A DNA stretch of 64,000 nucleotides from Isoetes taiwanensis (taxonomy: Eukaryota; Streptophyta; Lycopodiopsida; Isoetales; Isoetaceae), in contig JAJEKV010000011.1 of NCBI GenBank assembly GCA_021234155.1, forward strand, positions 2,483,294-2,547,293, written 5' to 3'. A model generated the notes under the pieces. It had not been told where the DNA came from and searched no databases. It saw only the letters and a program-made list of their open reading frames with translations. Each line of letters starts with the position of its first letter. Position 1 is the first letter of the stretch. This document shows, piece by piece, positions 24,423-36,465 of the stretch. The position numbers were made by a program, and so were the translations under genes.

Positions 24423-26665
24423 ACAATTGAATACTTTAACTCTTGAAAGACCTCACTTCACAATTTATCTTTGGGAATGGAGGAATATATGCCAAGAAGG
24501 AGTTTGATCAATGTTCAAACTAGAAGTTGTTAAGTCTCAAAGAGCTAAATTGCATTTATTGCTTTTACCATTACCAAGACCTGCATGTAATCATTGGTGA
24601 CAGACCAATCCATGCATTTACTTCCAAATTTATAGTTCATGCTTGCTATGTATTACATTGGTTATTGACGACCCAAGGAAATTGTTGTTATTGTGGGTTT
24701 GTATAAATAGAAATGAGCTCGATATCACGTAGAACGGTGAAGATGGTGGCATCAACATCATTCTCACCTACAGTAAACCCTACGGGTTTTGTGCTCAAGC
24801 AGCAGGTCCAAGTTTCCAAAGCCCCTGCTACCAAAGCATCTATATTCAAGAAGCTCCAATTCAAGATGAAGGCCAAGGCTCCTATACAGACTCATGTTCA
24901 TAACATCACTTTATTATCTATCATTGTTCATTTCATAGGCTGTCAACCTTAAATGATAGAGCTCTTAAGTTGCTTGAAAAAGCAGGATTGCTTGAGTTTG
25001 TGAAGTTAGATTTTGCTTCACCGAATCCAAACATCACTTATAATTTCTTAATTCTCCTTATTACCAAGAATTTGATCTTGAGGAGTATGGCATACATAGA
25101 CTAGCAAATCAGTATTGTATCAAGGCAGCAATAGCTCCATATTATGTCATGCATTTGAAGAAAAAGATGATGACATCCAACACTCATACATTATCCAAGA
25201 AGTGGCTCAATCGAGTTATTTTATCTACGAAGGGCATACTTACGCCCTGGGCTACTATTTTTACACGACAATTAATACTCCAGCTTAACCATATTAAAGA
25301 TGATTATATACAACACTTACCATTTGTCACAAAGTTACAGTTAATCCTTATGTTATGTCTCATCAAGCACTCTATAATGTTTTGCCTCAAGGAGTTCTGC
25401 GGAAGGAGGGCCTTCTGTGCATGATAGTTCCATAGTCATGTATGCTGAACCAGTTACTCGAGAAACCAAAGACTCTACATGTATTACAACTAAAATCATT
25501 TTTTCTAACGACAAGAGAATTTCCAAAGGAGATGGTGGACTCCAAGGATTGCATTATTGCTACCACTCAAGCACAAGTGGAACAATTACAGCAACAAATT
25601 CAAAATTTTTAAGTTGAATTAACATCCAAACAAGAAGCAAATATGTAGCTGGAACTAAAGTGTATCAATCAATAGCAGGAATAGATAAACCAACATTCTT
25701 ACTTACGCTAATATGTCTCAATTGCATGAATCCTTTCGAGATGCAAAAACATTCAAGTTTAGCTTAAGTCTCAACACCTTTTACAGACTCTGCAAGATTT
25801 GCAAGTGAAAAATTAAGAGATGTAGGAATAAGTCATGGATGTTCATGCTTATCTTGCTCAAGCGCTCTCAAGACATCAATTTTCCAAGGCCTCACAACTT
25901 GGAGTTGAATTATCAGTATGATATGATGCTCTTGAAGCTCAAACTTCTACTTTTTGGTGTCAATCCTCTCACATCTATTTTAGATTTATATGATATTCTG
26001 GTCAACAAAAGTAGTTTTGTATCATTCTATGCTCAACAATTATATGTTACTTTTTTTTTTTTTTTTTTTTATATATGTTACTATAGCTTGTCATAACCAT
26101 TTTTTGCTAGAAAAATCAGAAATTTGTCAAAGCTTAGGTGATGTACAAGGATACATCTTAACATATTATGCTGAAATTCGTGTCCATGTATGGGAATCAA
26201 AGCATAATTATGATAGTCATGGTACAACCTATTAAAGAATGTACTTCGCTTCCTAATATTGTTCTTCTACCTTTCTTCGCTGACCAGCATCATGTGTTAG
26301 CCAAGCTATGAAGATAAGTTATGATGATTTTAAATACGATTGTTATATTATTTTCGTTCCATGTCACAAGTTACTTGCATTTATGATCAATATTTCTAGA
26401 AAATTCATTATCTGGCAATACTCTTATCTCATATCACATGGTCTCCCGTTAGAAGTGTTGAATGGCAAGAGATTAAAAAGACTTATTCTGACAAAACTGC
26501 GTGGAATCAAATTGAAACATTCTGCTCAAACTAACAAAAAACGACATTATCTGATGATCTCTTTTATCTTGCTATTTATATGCCAAAACTTGACATAATT
26601 GGAGACAAAAATATCTAGAAAATTGAATAGTCCAATTGAATCTTCTTAAAACACCTCAATGTATA
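24423..26665. other. decayed AT-rich sequence, no gene called
   Basis: Fragments such as 'DRALKLLEKAGLLEFVKLDF' (about 24950-25015) look protein-like and could be a gag or retroelement remnant, but stops interrupt every frame. A poly-T run lies at about 26050-26070. Confidence 0.5.
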
Positions 26666-28151
26666 CAAAATGATTGCAACTTCGGTCCACGTTTCCAACG
26701 GCGTACACACGTGGAATCACCATCCAGAATTTTCCAGTAAAAATTCAAATTTTTTTGACGTCCTATTCTTTATTCTTGTTTGTGGGAGGTGTTTCAGGTA
26801 GTGCCGGCTATGGCCGCTTGCTCCGGCAATGGCTGCCTTATGGGGCTGGATCCACGAGAAGATCTCAAGTTCGCATAAAGGAAGAATACTCTGCTGGGTT
26901 TTTTTTAACGGGTTAGGGAGACATTTCTTGAACGTTTTCTTGGAAATTCTGTGCAGGGCTTGGAACGATTTCAGTATTGGCAGATGAAGATTGAACGGAG
27001 GAACCGACAGCCACAGCGGCGGCAAGAAGCCCTAACATGGATCTGCGGCCCTACAAAAGCAGGAAAAGGGCATGGGCATTCATTCGGCAAAAGGGCATTC
27101 ATCCGCAAAAGGGCATGGGTTCTCGCAAATCCGGCTTTCAATCCGGTTTTGGGTCTGTCAAGAAGCAAAGATCTTCAGTAAAACATTTTTGCCGGATTGT
27201 CACTATGCGAGACTATGCGAGATCCGCCGTGGCAAAACTCCATAACCAAACAAGAAAATTGAGCCGTTTCAAAGTGGGCATAAAGCGTGGGCAAGAAAGG
27301 ATGATCCAAAGAAGCAAGGATTTCGCCCGTGTCACCCTAGGAAGCTTATTGCGGGAAGCCAAAGCAGTTTTGTCCATAACCTTCATAGCAAAACAAAGAT
27401 CCGGCCTCCGAGCTCGCAAGATAAACACCGCCAATATCCCCGCCCAAGACGCCGCAAAAGCCCCACGAAATGGCTTAATCCAACCTTCCGTCCCTTTCCC
27501 TCGAAGCTTGATCGCTTCCCATCTCCTATCGTTTGCTTTGAAGCGGCTTGTTTCCAGTTCCCCTTCCCCGCTTGATCTTTCCAACGGATTTGTGTTTTTG
27601 GGTCGTGGGGAAAGATGCATAGAACGAGGAATTAGAAACCGCCTCTACCTTCAAATGCTTTGCACAAATCGGTGTTTGAATTCGGTTTCTATTCCTTTTG
27701 TGCAAATCTTCGCACAAATCGGTGTTTCAAATGCTGCACAAATCGGTTTCTATTCCTTTTGTGCATTCCTGTTCTACAGAAATGGGTCGGCCCAGCTCAC
27801 AATGCGGCCCAGATTCACTATTCCTGTTGAATCTAGAGAAATGGGTTACATTAGAAACGGGTTTTTTGTTCTTGCTTTAAAACATGCATGTTTATTGTTT
27901 CTTGTTGTTGTTTGAAGCATCCCATGGCATTGCCGATAATGGCAAGGGGTTCAAATCCCCAACCAGAAATGTTCTGGGCAGTGCAAGGGCTTGGTTTTTT
28001 CAACGATTGGTTTAATATTAATTTTCTTCATGATCTTCAAGTAACCATCCTCAACCATTTTTCCCCCGGGATTGAACCATCGACCCACGGGATTGAACCA
28101 TCGACCAATTTTTCCTCCCCGCTTGCGTTATCACAAATTCAAAGTTCCCGT

Positions 28152-28567
28152 GTGATTCCTTCCCGCCGGAATGCATTCGTGGTGATTCCATCTCGAAGAA
28201 TCTTACATTTGTGATTCCACCGCGTAATCGCATGGTTGTGATTCCATCCGGCGGAATAGCAATGTTGTGATTAAATGCGGCGGGATACGTAAGTGGTGAT
28301 TCCATCTCCTAATCGGGCGTTCGTGATTCCATCTGGCGAGAATAGCATAGTTGTGATTCCGCCCGCGGAATAAACGATTGTGATTCCGTCTCGCGGAATA
28401 AATAATCTGGTTGTGATTCCGATGCGGCGGAATAACACGATTGTGATTCCGATCTCGCGGAATAAATAATCTGGTTGTGATTCCGATGCGGTGGAATACA
28501 TGGTGATTCCATCTCGAAGAATCGTAAATTGGTGATTCCATCGGCGGAATAGCAAAGTTGTGATTCC
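28152..28567 (+). repeat. array of 15 GTGATTCC units at about 29-bp spacing
   Basis: GTGATTCC starts at 28152, 28182, 28211, 28238, 28267 (degenerate), 28296, 28323, 28353, 28380, 28413, 28443, 28477, 28503, 28532 and 28560, so spacing is 26-34 bp. After 5-8 variable bases most units continue GCGGAATA, so each is an imperfect palindrome (GTGATTCC..GGAATAAC). The intervening bases vary. The array ends in a conserved terminal module. Confidence 0.9.
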
Positions 28568-28708
28568 GCCGGAAGGTATAAATGACCGGAAGCGACCCTC
28601 CATAAAGTACGGATAATCGGGGCTGCGTACGGATAACTGGGGTCTCCGGCACGGTGATTCCGCGGGATGGATTTTTTGCGATGGAATCACAATAACAGGG
28701 GTAAAAAT
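28560..28708 (+). repeat. terminal module, copy A
   Basis: GTGATTCCGCCGGAAGGTAT leads to repeated TACGGATAA(C/T)(C/G)GGG, then GTGATTCCGCGGG and GCGATGGAATCACAATAAC, then GGGGTAAAAATATTT. The order is the same in the copies at 29.4 and 36.2 kb. Confidence 0.8.
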
Positions 28709-29409
28709 ATTTTGTTCCCCGGCATGCCAAGCAAAAGCGGTCTTTTGCTTTCTCGCCTTGATCTAATCTCTGTATTTTTCCTCCGGTGACGCTTATAAAA
28801 ACCGAACAATCCTTATAAGGGCAATACACCCTTTCCTTCAACGGAATACTTGACTCCACCATATGGGTCTCAAACATCAACTATTCAAGCAGTTCTTCTG
28901 CTACCCAATCAATTCTTCTGCTAAGCCCAAGTCTTCAACTAACGGTAGGGATCTTCAAGCGCCTCTTACGCTTTCTGATCCGAAAAGCATCGCCGAAGGA
29001 ATCTTGACTACCTCTGGCACGCTATGGCGATTCATCCCACGGCAACTTCGGCCCACGGGGATTTGCCGCCGGTTCACGATGTCGAGACTCTTCTAACGAT
29101 TTTTCCCGTGTCCGATCTACGCGGTCTTGCTCTTTATTCGATCCGCACGGACATGTTGCATGAGCTCATACCGCCACGATGAGATTGCTTGCAGAGGAAG
29201 AAAGGGGACAACTTTTTTTTTTTAATTTCTAGTTATTATTTTAAGGACACGTGTCGTGCTCAACTTTTTTCTTGGGGCAGAAATATTACCTTCAAACAAA
29301 TGAACCTGCTTTATATATGTATTGATAATATAAAAAAAATTCGTACCTTCAAAAAAAATAAAAAAAAAATAAAAGGGTGGTGTTTCCGTCCAGTGGTATT
29401 TTGCAGATG

Positions 29410-29572
29410 TGATTCCACCGGAAGGTATGATATGGAGCCTGTCAGGTACGGTTAACGGGGCAGGTACGGATAACGGGGAAGGAGGGTACGGATAACGGGG
29501 CAGGAGGGTTAGTGATTCCGTGGGAGAGTAGTCACGGCGATAGAATCATCAAAACCACGGTAAAACTATTTT
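29410..29572 (+). repeat. terminal module, copy B, upstream of the PHD gene
   Basis: GTGATTCCACCGGAAGGTAT, then three GGTACGG(A/T)TAACGGGG repeats, GTGATTCCGTGGG and CGATAGAATCATCAAAACCA followed by GGTAAAACTATTTT. It lies 260 bp upstream of the first ATG of the MBD/PHD gene. Confidence 0.75.
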
Positions 29573-29833
29573 CACCCCACAAGCCACAACCTAAGTGATA
29601 TTAAAAATAATTTTATACTTTCCAGGCGAAATATACACCTGGCACGGTCATCGAAGAGAGATGATAACACCACGTCACAATCCGAGGACAGATGCGATCG
29701 TGTACATTCGAGACACGGAGGCGGAAATCCAGCCGTCCAAGGAAGTCGTTCGTTGGCAAAAGAACACCTTCTGATCGGCTATGGCGATCAGCTCAAGAAC
29801 GCCCTGATATGGTTAGTTAGCTCTGAAAACAAA

Positions 29834-32800
29834 ATGGAGGCGGGTGGTTTAGGTGCGAACTATGGGCTCGGAATGGGGCGGGGCCTTAGAATGAGTATCA
29901 GCCCTCAATCTGGAAATAGTGCTGGAAGCAATGGAGGTGTAGCAACAGGAACTGGGGCTGTGGGAAGTGGAGATGAAGGCTTGATTTTTGGGTCAGGGAT
30001 CATGGGTAATCCTATATTGGTCCCAAGTTCTATGCTTGGAGCAGCTATTGGGGTATTGTCAGGAGTGGATACAAAAATGGTGCTTCCTTCTCCGCCTCTT
30101 GGAGCTGCTCATGGCAGTCCACACTGTGTTGTCCATGGTAATCAGACTACTCATGGTATCTCAGTTTCTTATGGTAGTCCACCTTCTCATAGTACCCCTG
30201 TTTCTCATGCCACTCCGTCTTCTCAGGCTAATACTCCATCCAATCTTCAAAGTGGCATTTCCTCTAGCAGTGGTTATAACTGTTCTCCTCATGCTAATAC
30301 TCCATCCAATCCTCAAACTGTTATTGCTTCCAGCAGTGGTTATAATCGTTCTCCTAATGTTAGTAGTCCATCCAATCCTCAAATTGTTATTAATATTGCT
30401 CCTAACAGTACTTATAATCACTCTTCTCATGTTAATACTCCACTCAATCCTCAAGATGGTATTGCTTCTAGCAGTGGTTATAATCCTTCCTCAACCCCTC
30501 AAAACAATGTGGTGGTTGCTCCTAATGCTTGCGAAAATAAGGCAGTTATTCCCACAGCAGGTAGTCTTGTAGTTTATGGTAATGTCAAAATTGCAGAGAA
30601 TGCTGGTAATAAGCGTAGTGATAGTCTGGAAAGGAGTGGGGGTGGTAATGCAGGGTCATCTGGCCAAAAAGATGGGAAAACGGAAAATGTTGCTGTCTCC
30701 GAAGCATCGAAGGAACCTCCACTGCAAAAAGTAAGAGAGCCAAGTCACAAAGGGAAGCCACATCCTCTTGCTGGACGAAGTGGAACAGGGCCTCCTATAG
30801 CACCTCCAAATTGGAGATGGAAGGCAGGGTATCGATCAAGTGATATGTACTTCTATTCACCAGACGGAGAGACCTTCAGATCTCAGTTGCACCTGCATTC
30901 TTATCTTGCATCTACTAAAGACTCCCCACCAATGACTCAGTTTCGCTGGAGATTCACAGCAGATGGTAAGTGGGCTGTTTTCTCTATACTTGTGTGGATG
31001 TAATGTTTCCTCCATTAGGACCTGGATGTTTTATATACAAATGTCTTGCTTATGGTGTTGCTCTATAAGTTTAGCACATCTAAACGGCAGTCAACTATTT
31101 GCTGCAGTAGAGGTCTGATGTAAATAATTCCAAGGCTTCATTGGGATTTAGATAAAGAAATGTCTATATTAAGGATCAAACTGTTGGGAAAAGCAAAATG
31201 GAAAAAATGTTAAAGGAGGTGAGTGTATGATCTTGTCTGGATTTTGGTTGCCCATGTAGAACAGAATACCATGATTTTTTCTTATATAAGTGCTTTGGAT
31301 GGCAGTATTTTTATATGGTCGCACTAATTACTCATGAAATTGGAATTTCTTAGAAATCCAATACACATTAGTTTTCTTTAAATCCTGATGTATGGGGTTT
31401 AAATAAATTGTGTCTCATGTTGTTTGGCTTAGTTTCTATACACTAATCATATTGTTGCTTGTTATAATAGAGTTTAAGGATGGGGAGCTTCCAGGGACAC
31501 CACCTGAACCAAAAAGCAGAGGACGTGATTCAGATCCCATGGGGATGAAACAAAAAAAAAAACCTAGTGCTCAAAGAACACCATTGCCAATCAAGGTGAA
31601 GTGTAGTGGTTCTATTGATTATCTGTTAGAGCCAAGCCATTTGTTCCAATCGGAAGCATGCTGGTGCAAGTTTGTCGATCATAGTATTAGATCTTCATGA
31701 TCTGTATAGAGCAACCAGTTTGGCCTCATGGTTTTTAGCATATATTTGAGAGGTTTAGTTCTATGTGTTTAACATGTCCTTGGCATTTTAGTCATTTTGG
31801 TAATGCCCGTTTGGTGTACTTATAGAATGCCTATTTTGTCCCCTGGCCAGGGAATCAGCCTTTTCAATGACACCAAGTCCAGTATGGTCTTGGAGGAGCT
31901 ATAGCAAGCATACCATCTTCGCTGACTGCCCTGCAAGGGCAGTCAAATGTACAACGCAGCAGTTCTAAACCAAGATCGCGGAAACGTAAACCAAAACGAG
32001 ACTATCCATTTAATCATATATTATCAGCGCCAACAAGCTACATCATAATGACTAAAAATAATGATGCCTTGAAGAAATTTTTGAAGGAAGCTGAGCTTTT
32101 GAAAGAGAAGAGTGAGCGGGAGCTTGATCAGTTCCGTAATCTTCTTTTGCCAAAGGTGTCTGATATTGTGAATTTAAGGAAGTATCCTGAGAACGTGCTT
32201 AGAGTATTCTTTTTTATTTTGAGGAAAGAAGATGCACCTCCAATCTTTGGAAAGAGGGAACTTACAGAACTTTGTAACCATTGGGTTTGCAAAAACAAAC
32301 GAAACTGGTGTTTATTAGAGCTACAACGAATTCGATCTTTAACAGATGATTTGCAAAAGGCTTCTAGGATTACAGAACAGATGGTTGAAACACTAAACGA
32401 ACATTCTCAAGGTACTGAGTGGACGTACACAAATTTGGGCGCAGGTAATCATGCTCCTTTTCCTGTCAGCATGGACCTCGCGAAAGCTATCATTGACATA
32501 AATTGTTCAGAAGATGCTAATGGGAGCCCACTGCCAGAAAGTGGTGGGCAATCTGATGGTAAAGATGATTCAATAGCCCAAAAGAACACCACGGTTGACA
32601 GTATTCAGCCAGCCCAGCAAGAAGGTTTGCATTTTGGACATGCACATTGTGAAACAGCTCATGACAGTGTTCCATCACCAGGAATGGTAAAGTTGGAACT
32701 TACAGGAGAGCAGTCCTTGGAGCACATATCTCACGAGAACCCAAAGACAAATGATATGGATCTTGAGTATCAAAGTGTAGATGGTGAGTCTATTATGGTG

Positions 32801-34069
32801 GTTGGTCATCATTCTACAGGAAATACATCTCATTCCCAGGACCCACCTGATCGTGGGCTTATATTTAGTACGCAGCAGAGCATAGAAGCGGTTATGAACC
32901 TTGCATCTAAGGGATGTGTTCAAGAAAAAACAATCGAGAAACCCATTTTTGCTGGGAAGCATACGAAATGCAGATGTGAAGCCTGTTCTAAGAATGCATC
33001 ATTTTGCTATGGCTGTTCCTGTAATATCTGTATGGGAATCATGAAACCAAAGGATGATTGGAGCTTTATTACTTGTAGCAAATGCATGCATCTTTGCCAT
33101 TTAGAATGTGCAATAAATTCAAAAAAGGCTGGTGTCATTAAAGAACTTGGCCTAGACGTAGAGTTATTTTGTCCCAGTTGTCTGCAGAGGTCTGATCTGT
33201 TTTCCTTTTGCAAGGAACGGATAAGAAATGTTCTGAAAACTCTTGATAGACCCATCCTGGAGAAACAGCTGACTTCAGCTGTCTCTCTGATGAGAGGAAC
33301 AGAAAGGGACGAACCTCAAGAGCTCAGTAGAAAGGTCGAGGAGCTTCACAATACAATGATGCACAATGCACATTGTTCTGACATGCATCAATTGTTAAAG
33401 GAACTTCAAAAGAAGTTGGATATGCTTGGCGATCCACAGGTTCAGCAGAGTGGTAACTTCTTGGACCTTGTAACCTTAATGGCTTATGAGTAACTCTTGT
33501 TTTGCTAACCTTCATTTTTCTTTGTTTTAGCTTCTGGCAATAAGCCTTTGGACAAGAGTTTAGTAAACGAATTGCTATTAGAAGACCATGATGTTGACTT
33601 GTCTAAGGAAGAACAAAAGCTAATTCAGTGTCAAAAGAAAGCAGAATCTGATTATGCAGAGTGGCTTAAGGCGGAGAAGCATGCCGATGATCAGAGGATC
33701 CTCCTAACTGAGATAAAAGAACGTGTAACAAAGGCGGAAGAGGAGGTCAAACTCAGAGCGGATTGTGCGGCTTCTTCTAGAATTGCTCTGCAGAAAGCAG
33801 AAAGAAGATTACAACTGCTTAAGGAGATCTCAAATGCCCATGGTATCACTAAGGATCAAGTGGAGTCACAAAGAACAGCATTTAATCACGAGGTTTCTGA
33901 GCTACAGAACTTACAGCACAAAGTTGTACATCTTAATTGTGAATCCTGGGATAATTATGTTGTAGAACTTTCTTCTTTATTGGAAAGCCTGAAAACGCAA
34001 AGACAGAGAGTGGAATCTGCACAAGAGAAACTGGAACGATTAATCTCATTATATAAGTGTCTTCGATAG
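29834..34069 (+). CDS. MBD + PHD-finger + coiled-coil nuclear protein
   Basis: Four exons are supported by splice signals: 29834-30965, 31471-31595, 31883-33452 and 33531-34069. They join in frame to about 1,121 residues. I chose ATG 29834 because the frame upstream lacks an ATG. Residues about 1-300 are Gly/Ser/Asn/Pro-rich low complexity. At about 318-360, 'NWRWKAGYRSSDMYFYSPDG' followed by 'ETFRS..LHSYL' has the methyl-CpG-binding-domain pattern. A basic stretch ('SKPRSRKRKPKRDYPF', about 455) looks like a nuclear signal. Around 777-855, 'CRCEACSKNASFCYGCSCNI' through 'CSKCMHLCHLECA' to 'CPSC' is a PHD-type zinc finger. It resembles the plant Oberon class, but I am not certain. The last exon is a long coiled coil. 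Such proteins read chromatin marks in the nucleus, and the specific role is unknown. This is the only gene in the window that looks fully intact. Confidence 0.85.
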
Positions 34070-34678
34070 TTCCCCATCCTATATACCATTTGTGCCATTT
34101 TGTCCTTTATGAGCACATGAAAAATTTCTATGTATTGCTGAAACACGTGCTAATACATTTTTTTCACCAAATTCTTTGCATGTATGGTCAGTTGTTTAAT
34201 GATTCTCTATTTAATGAAAACCTTGCCGCAGTGAAACCAGAAGAAACTTCAAGGCTAGTATGCATCTGTGAATGCTATTTGAGACTGTTTTCAGAAAGGG
34301 GTTCTAAAAGATTCTTGGCAACACTTTCTACAGGGATTCTGCAATTAGGCAGTGAGACTTTATTTAGAGAGCTGTGATTTGTTGTGAATAGAGATTTCTT
34401 ATTGAGAATCAATTCTGACATCTGACCCTTATTCCAATCCTGTTAATAAACGTGCACAGCTTAGAAAGTAAGGAACATTTCTTGCAAAAGAAGCACCAGC
34501 AAGATCCGACGGTTGAAGAAACTTAAAATCCACAAGCCATGACTAATACCATCCGGAAGAAATTAGATATGGTTCAGTAACAGGATTTGCAAAGTTATGA
34601 ATAAAAGGCATGCTTCACTTGCAATATATCTATTAACTTAATATTCAAATATGTATAAAACAATATATATGCTTTAGC

Positions 34679-35119
34679 CTATTCATCAAGGGGCTGTAGG
34701 TCGATGCTCATGTTCTTAATGGTGATAGCAGAATCAGCATAACCAGGTCGGACGAGGCAAACGAGGATAGAGGGTTGGTCTGACAGGTCAAGATCAATGA
34801 TCTTATCTCCAATCCCATACATGACAGTTAGTTGTTCAATCCGTGTGGCAGATCCAGTCTCCTGCACAAAAGAGCCCACAAATTCTTTCTCTGTAACAGG
34901 GGTGTCTTTTGAGACACTGGGCAGGTTCAGGAATGTTTCAAATGAAACGAGTTGATCTGCCTCAAATGCTATCTCAATGCCCAAAACGATTTCATACGTA
35001 TCCTGCCATGATTGGTCCAGGTGTGGCATTGCAACCCTGGCTTCAAAAATAGAGGAGTTTTGAAAGACTATGTCCTTGCTGGGCTTCCCTGGTCCATACT
35101 CTGGTATGTCAGCTGCCAT
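34679..35119 (-). CDS. stand-alone polyphenol-oxidase C-terminal (KFDV-type) domain protein
   Basis: This intronless frame of 146 residues begins at an ATG. It contains 'VSFETFLNLP', 'KEFVGSFVQ', 'LTVMYGIGDKIIDLDL' and 'SILVCLVRPG' followed by 'AITIKNMSIDLQ'. That is the order of the C-terminal domain of plant polyphenol oxidases, which shields the di-copper site until it is cleaved. The tyrosinase (copper-binding) domain and transit peptide that normally precede it are absent from 35,120-35,870. It may be a shortened gene, a last exon whose upstream exons are lost, or a small stand-alone regulator. It is convergent with the MBD/PHD gene, about 0.6 kb from its stop. The domain call is fairly sure. 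Whether it is expressed as a free protein is unknown. Confidence 0.6.
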   Translation of the reverse strand: MAADIPEYGPGKPSKDIVFQNSSIFEARVAMPHLDQSWQDTYEIVLGIEIAFEADQLVSFETFLNLPSVSKDTPVTEKEFVGSFVQETGSATRIEQLTVMYGIGDKIIDLDLSDQPSILVCLVRPGYADSAITIKNMSIDLQPLDE

Positions 35120-35866
35120 GGCCTCTCTGCTAAAAAATTTATGATCTGCTTTGCAGAACGGAAGTGAAAAATGGATGTGTTGTTTGTGCCAAAATGGTAG
35201 CCTTTTTTATTATGTTCTTATCTTCCTTATAAATAAAAAACATGAAACGTGAACGTAACATAAAGTAGGGCATGCTTCCAAGGATCTCAATATGTTGCTT
35301 CTTTCTTTCCTTTGCCTCAATCAAATTTTGCCTAGCCTTGAATCCGTTACAATCTTTTCCCCATAGCTTGACCACCTACGCGTTAAGCTTGTTTCAAAAG
35401 TAAGTGGAGAATGTAAGTTACGCTATTATACTATTTAGAAATTTATGTGATCTGAGTAGGGATGGCTAGACAACATCTGTTGAGGTCACTATCAAGAGGA
35501 GGCGCCAATTAGAGTAGGATAGGATCACAGGCATTCATTCATTCATTGTTTTATATGTTCTTTGGGAATTTAAATGATGCTTACCGCGTCGAACAAATTC
35601 CATGGCAATCCTCGACAATCCGAGCCCCTACAAACAACAAGAGGGCTATTGCAAAGGAAAAGGAGGATGGAACAAACACCTAAAAAAACCATGGCCATGA
35701 AAACCCCTTCATCCACGAGAGGCCAATGGACAGATTAATCATGGCCAGCAGTATGGCAGGATAACACATAAGCAAAAAAAAATCCCCATGTACTAACTTT
35801 TGAGCAAAAGGAAGAACTGACGGCATGGTCTCTTGATGACAAATCCAAGTATAGACCCTAAGTCTA

Positions 35867-36236
35867 GTGAAGGCAAAGATAGCCCAGATGTCTAGGAATG
35901 GGAAGATATCTACATTTAGAGTAATACTGCATCCAAATGCATGGATGACTACAGAACTCTTGAAGCCATGGCTGACTCATTTTCAAATGAGAGTGCCGGG
36001 TGTCTCTCCTGAAAGGCCACATTTGATCTTCTTGGACGGCTGTAGTATCCATGTTGAATTGGATGTGATATGTGATATTAGCTGTCAAGGATCATGGCAT
36101 CCATTTTACGTTGATTGCAGCTCACACTTCTCATAGACTACAGCCTATCAATGTGGCATGCTTTGCCCCATTTGCAACTGCCTTCAAAATAATGAGAGCT
36201 CAATTTATGAGGGGCAAGCATGGAATAACAGAGCGG
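35867..36236 (+). pseudogene. pogo-type (DDE_1) transposase fragment
   Basis: 'HPNAWMTTELLKPWL' and 'LIFLDGCSIHVELDV' match the central DDE_1 block, including the second catalytic aspartate in LDGCSxH. A frameshift near 36115 is needed to continue into 'AHTSHRLQPINVACFAPF', the typical 'PPHTTHxLQPLDVxxF' region. Both ends are lost. The right edge is cut exactly where terminal module copy C begins. In intact elements of the Tc1/mariner-pogo group this domain catalyses cut-and-paste transposition. Confidence 0.85.
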
Positions 36237-36465
36237 TGATTCCGTCCGGTGGTATTTGGCAAATGTGATTCCGCCGGAAGGTATAAAACGGACGGCTAGG
36301 ATGGACCCTACAGACGGATGGCTGGGATCTATCAGAAGGTACACCTGACATTGTCAGGTACGAATAACGGGGCCTCCGGAACGGATCCCGTTCCCGGAGG
36401 GTCTGTGATTCTGCGGGAGGGAATATCTTGCGATGGAATCACAATAACCGGGGTAAAAATATTTG
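36236..36465 (+). repeat. terminal module, copy C
   Basis: GTGATTCCGTCCGGTGGTAT, then GTGATTCCGCCGGAAGGTAT, GGTACGAATAACGGGG, GTGATTCTGCGGG, GCGATGGAATCACAATAACC and GGGGTAAAAATATTT. It has the same order as copies A and B and lies directly against the pogo fragment. Confidence 0.8.

Larger units (their letters stand above)
26666..28720 (+). mobile_element. composite non-autonomous repeat, copy A
   Basis: The downstream two thirds is homologous, in reverse, to 40.1-40.9 kb. Shared blocks are TTGTTCTTGCTTTAAA, CCATGGCATTGCCGATA, GGGTTCAAATCCCC, CTTCAAGTAA and CCTCAACCATTTTT. GGTTCAAATCCCC at about 27950 is a tRNA-type B-box sequence. An open frame of 292 codons (27037-27915) lies inside, but the opposite strand is also open and it matches nothing I know, so I do not call it a gene. 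The repeat ends in the palindromic-unit array and terminal module (next entries). The 5' boundary is a guess. Confidence 0.5.

Noticed and set aside
23509-24507. Several 60-130 codon frames on both strands
   Set aside because: They lie within the gypsy LTR and reflect its GC-rich composition.
27037-27915. 292-codon open frame on the plus strand
   Set aside because: No domain is recognised, the opposite strand is open too, composition is odd, and it sits inside a dispersed repeat. Length alone is weak evidence.
28152-28567. CRISPR-like array
   Set aside because: Repeat cores are only 8+8 bp, spacers are about 10-15 bp and partly shared, the host is a eukaryote and no cas genes exist.
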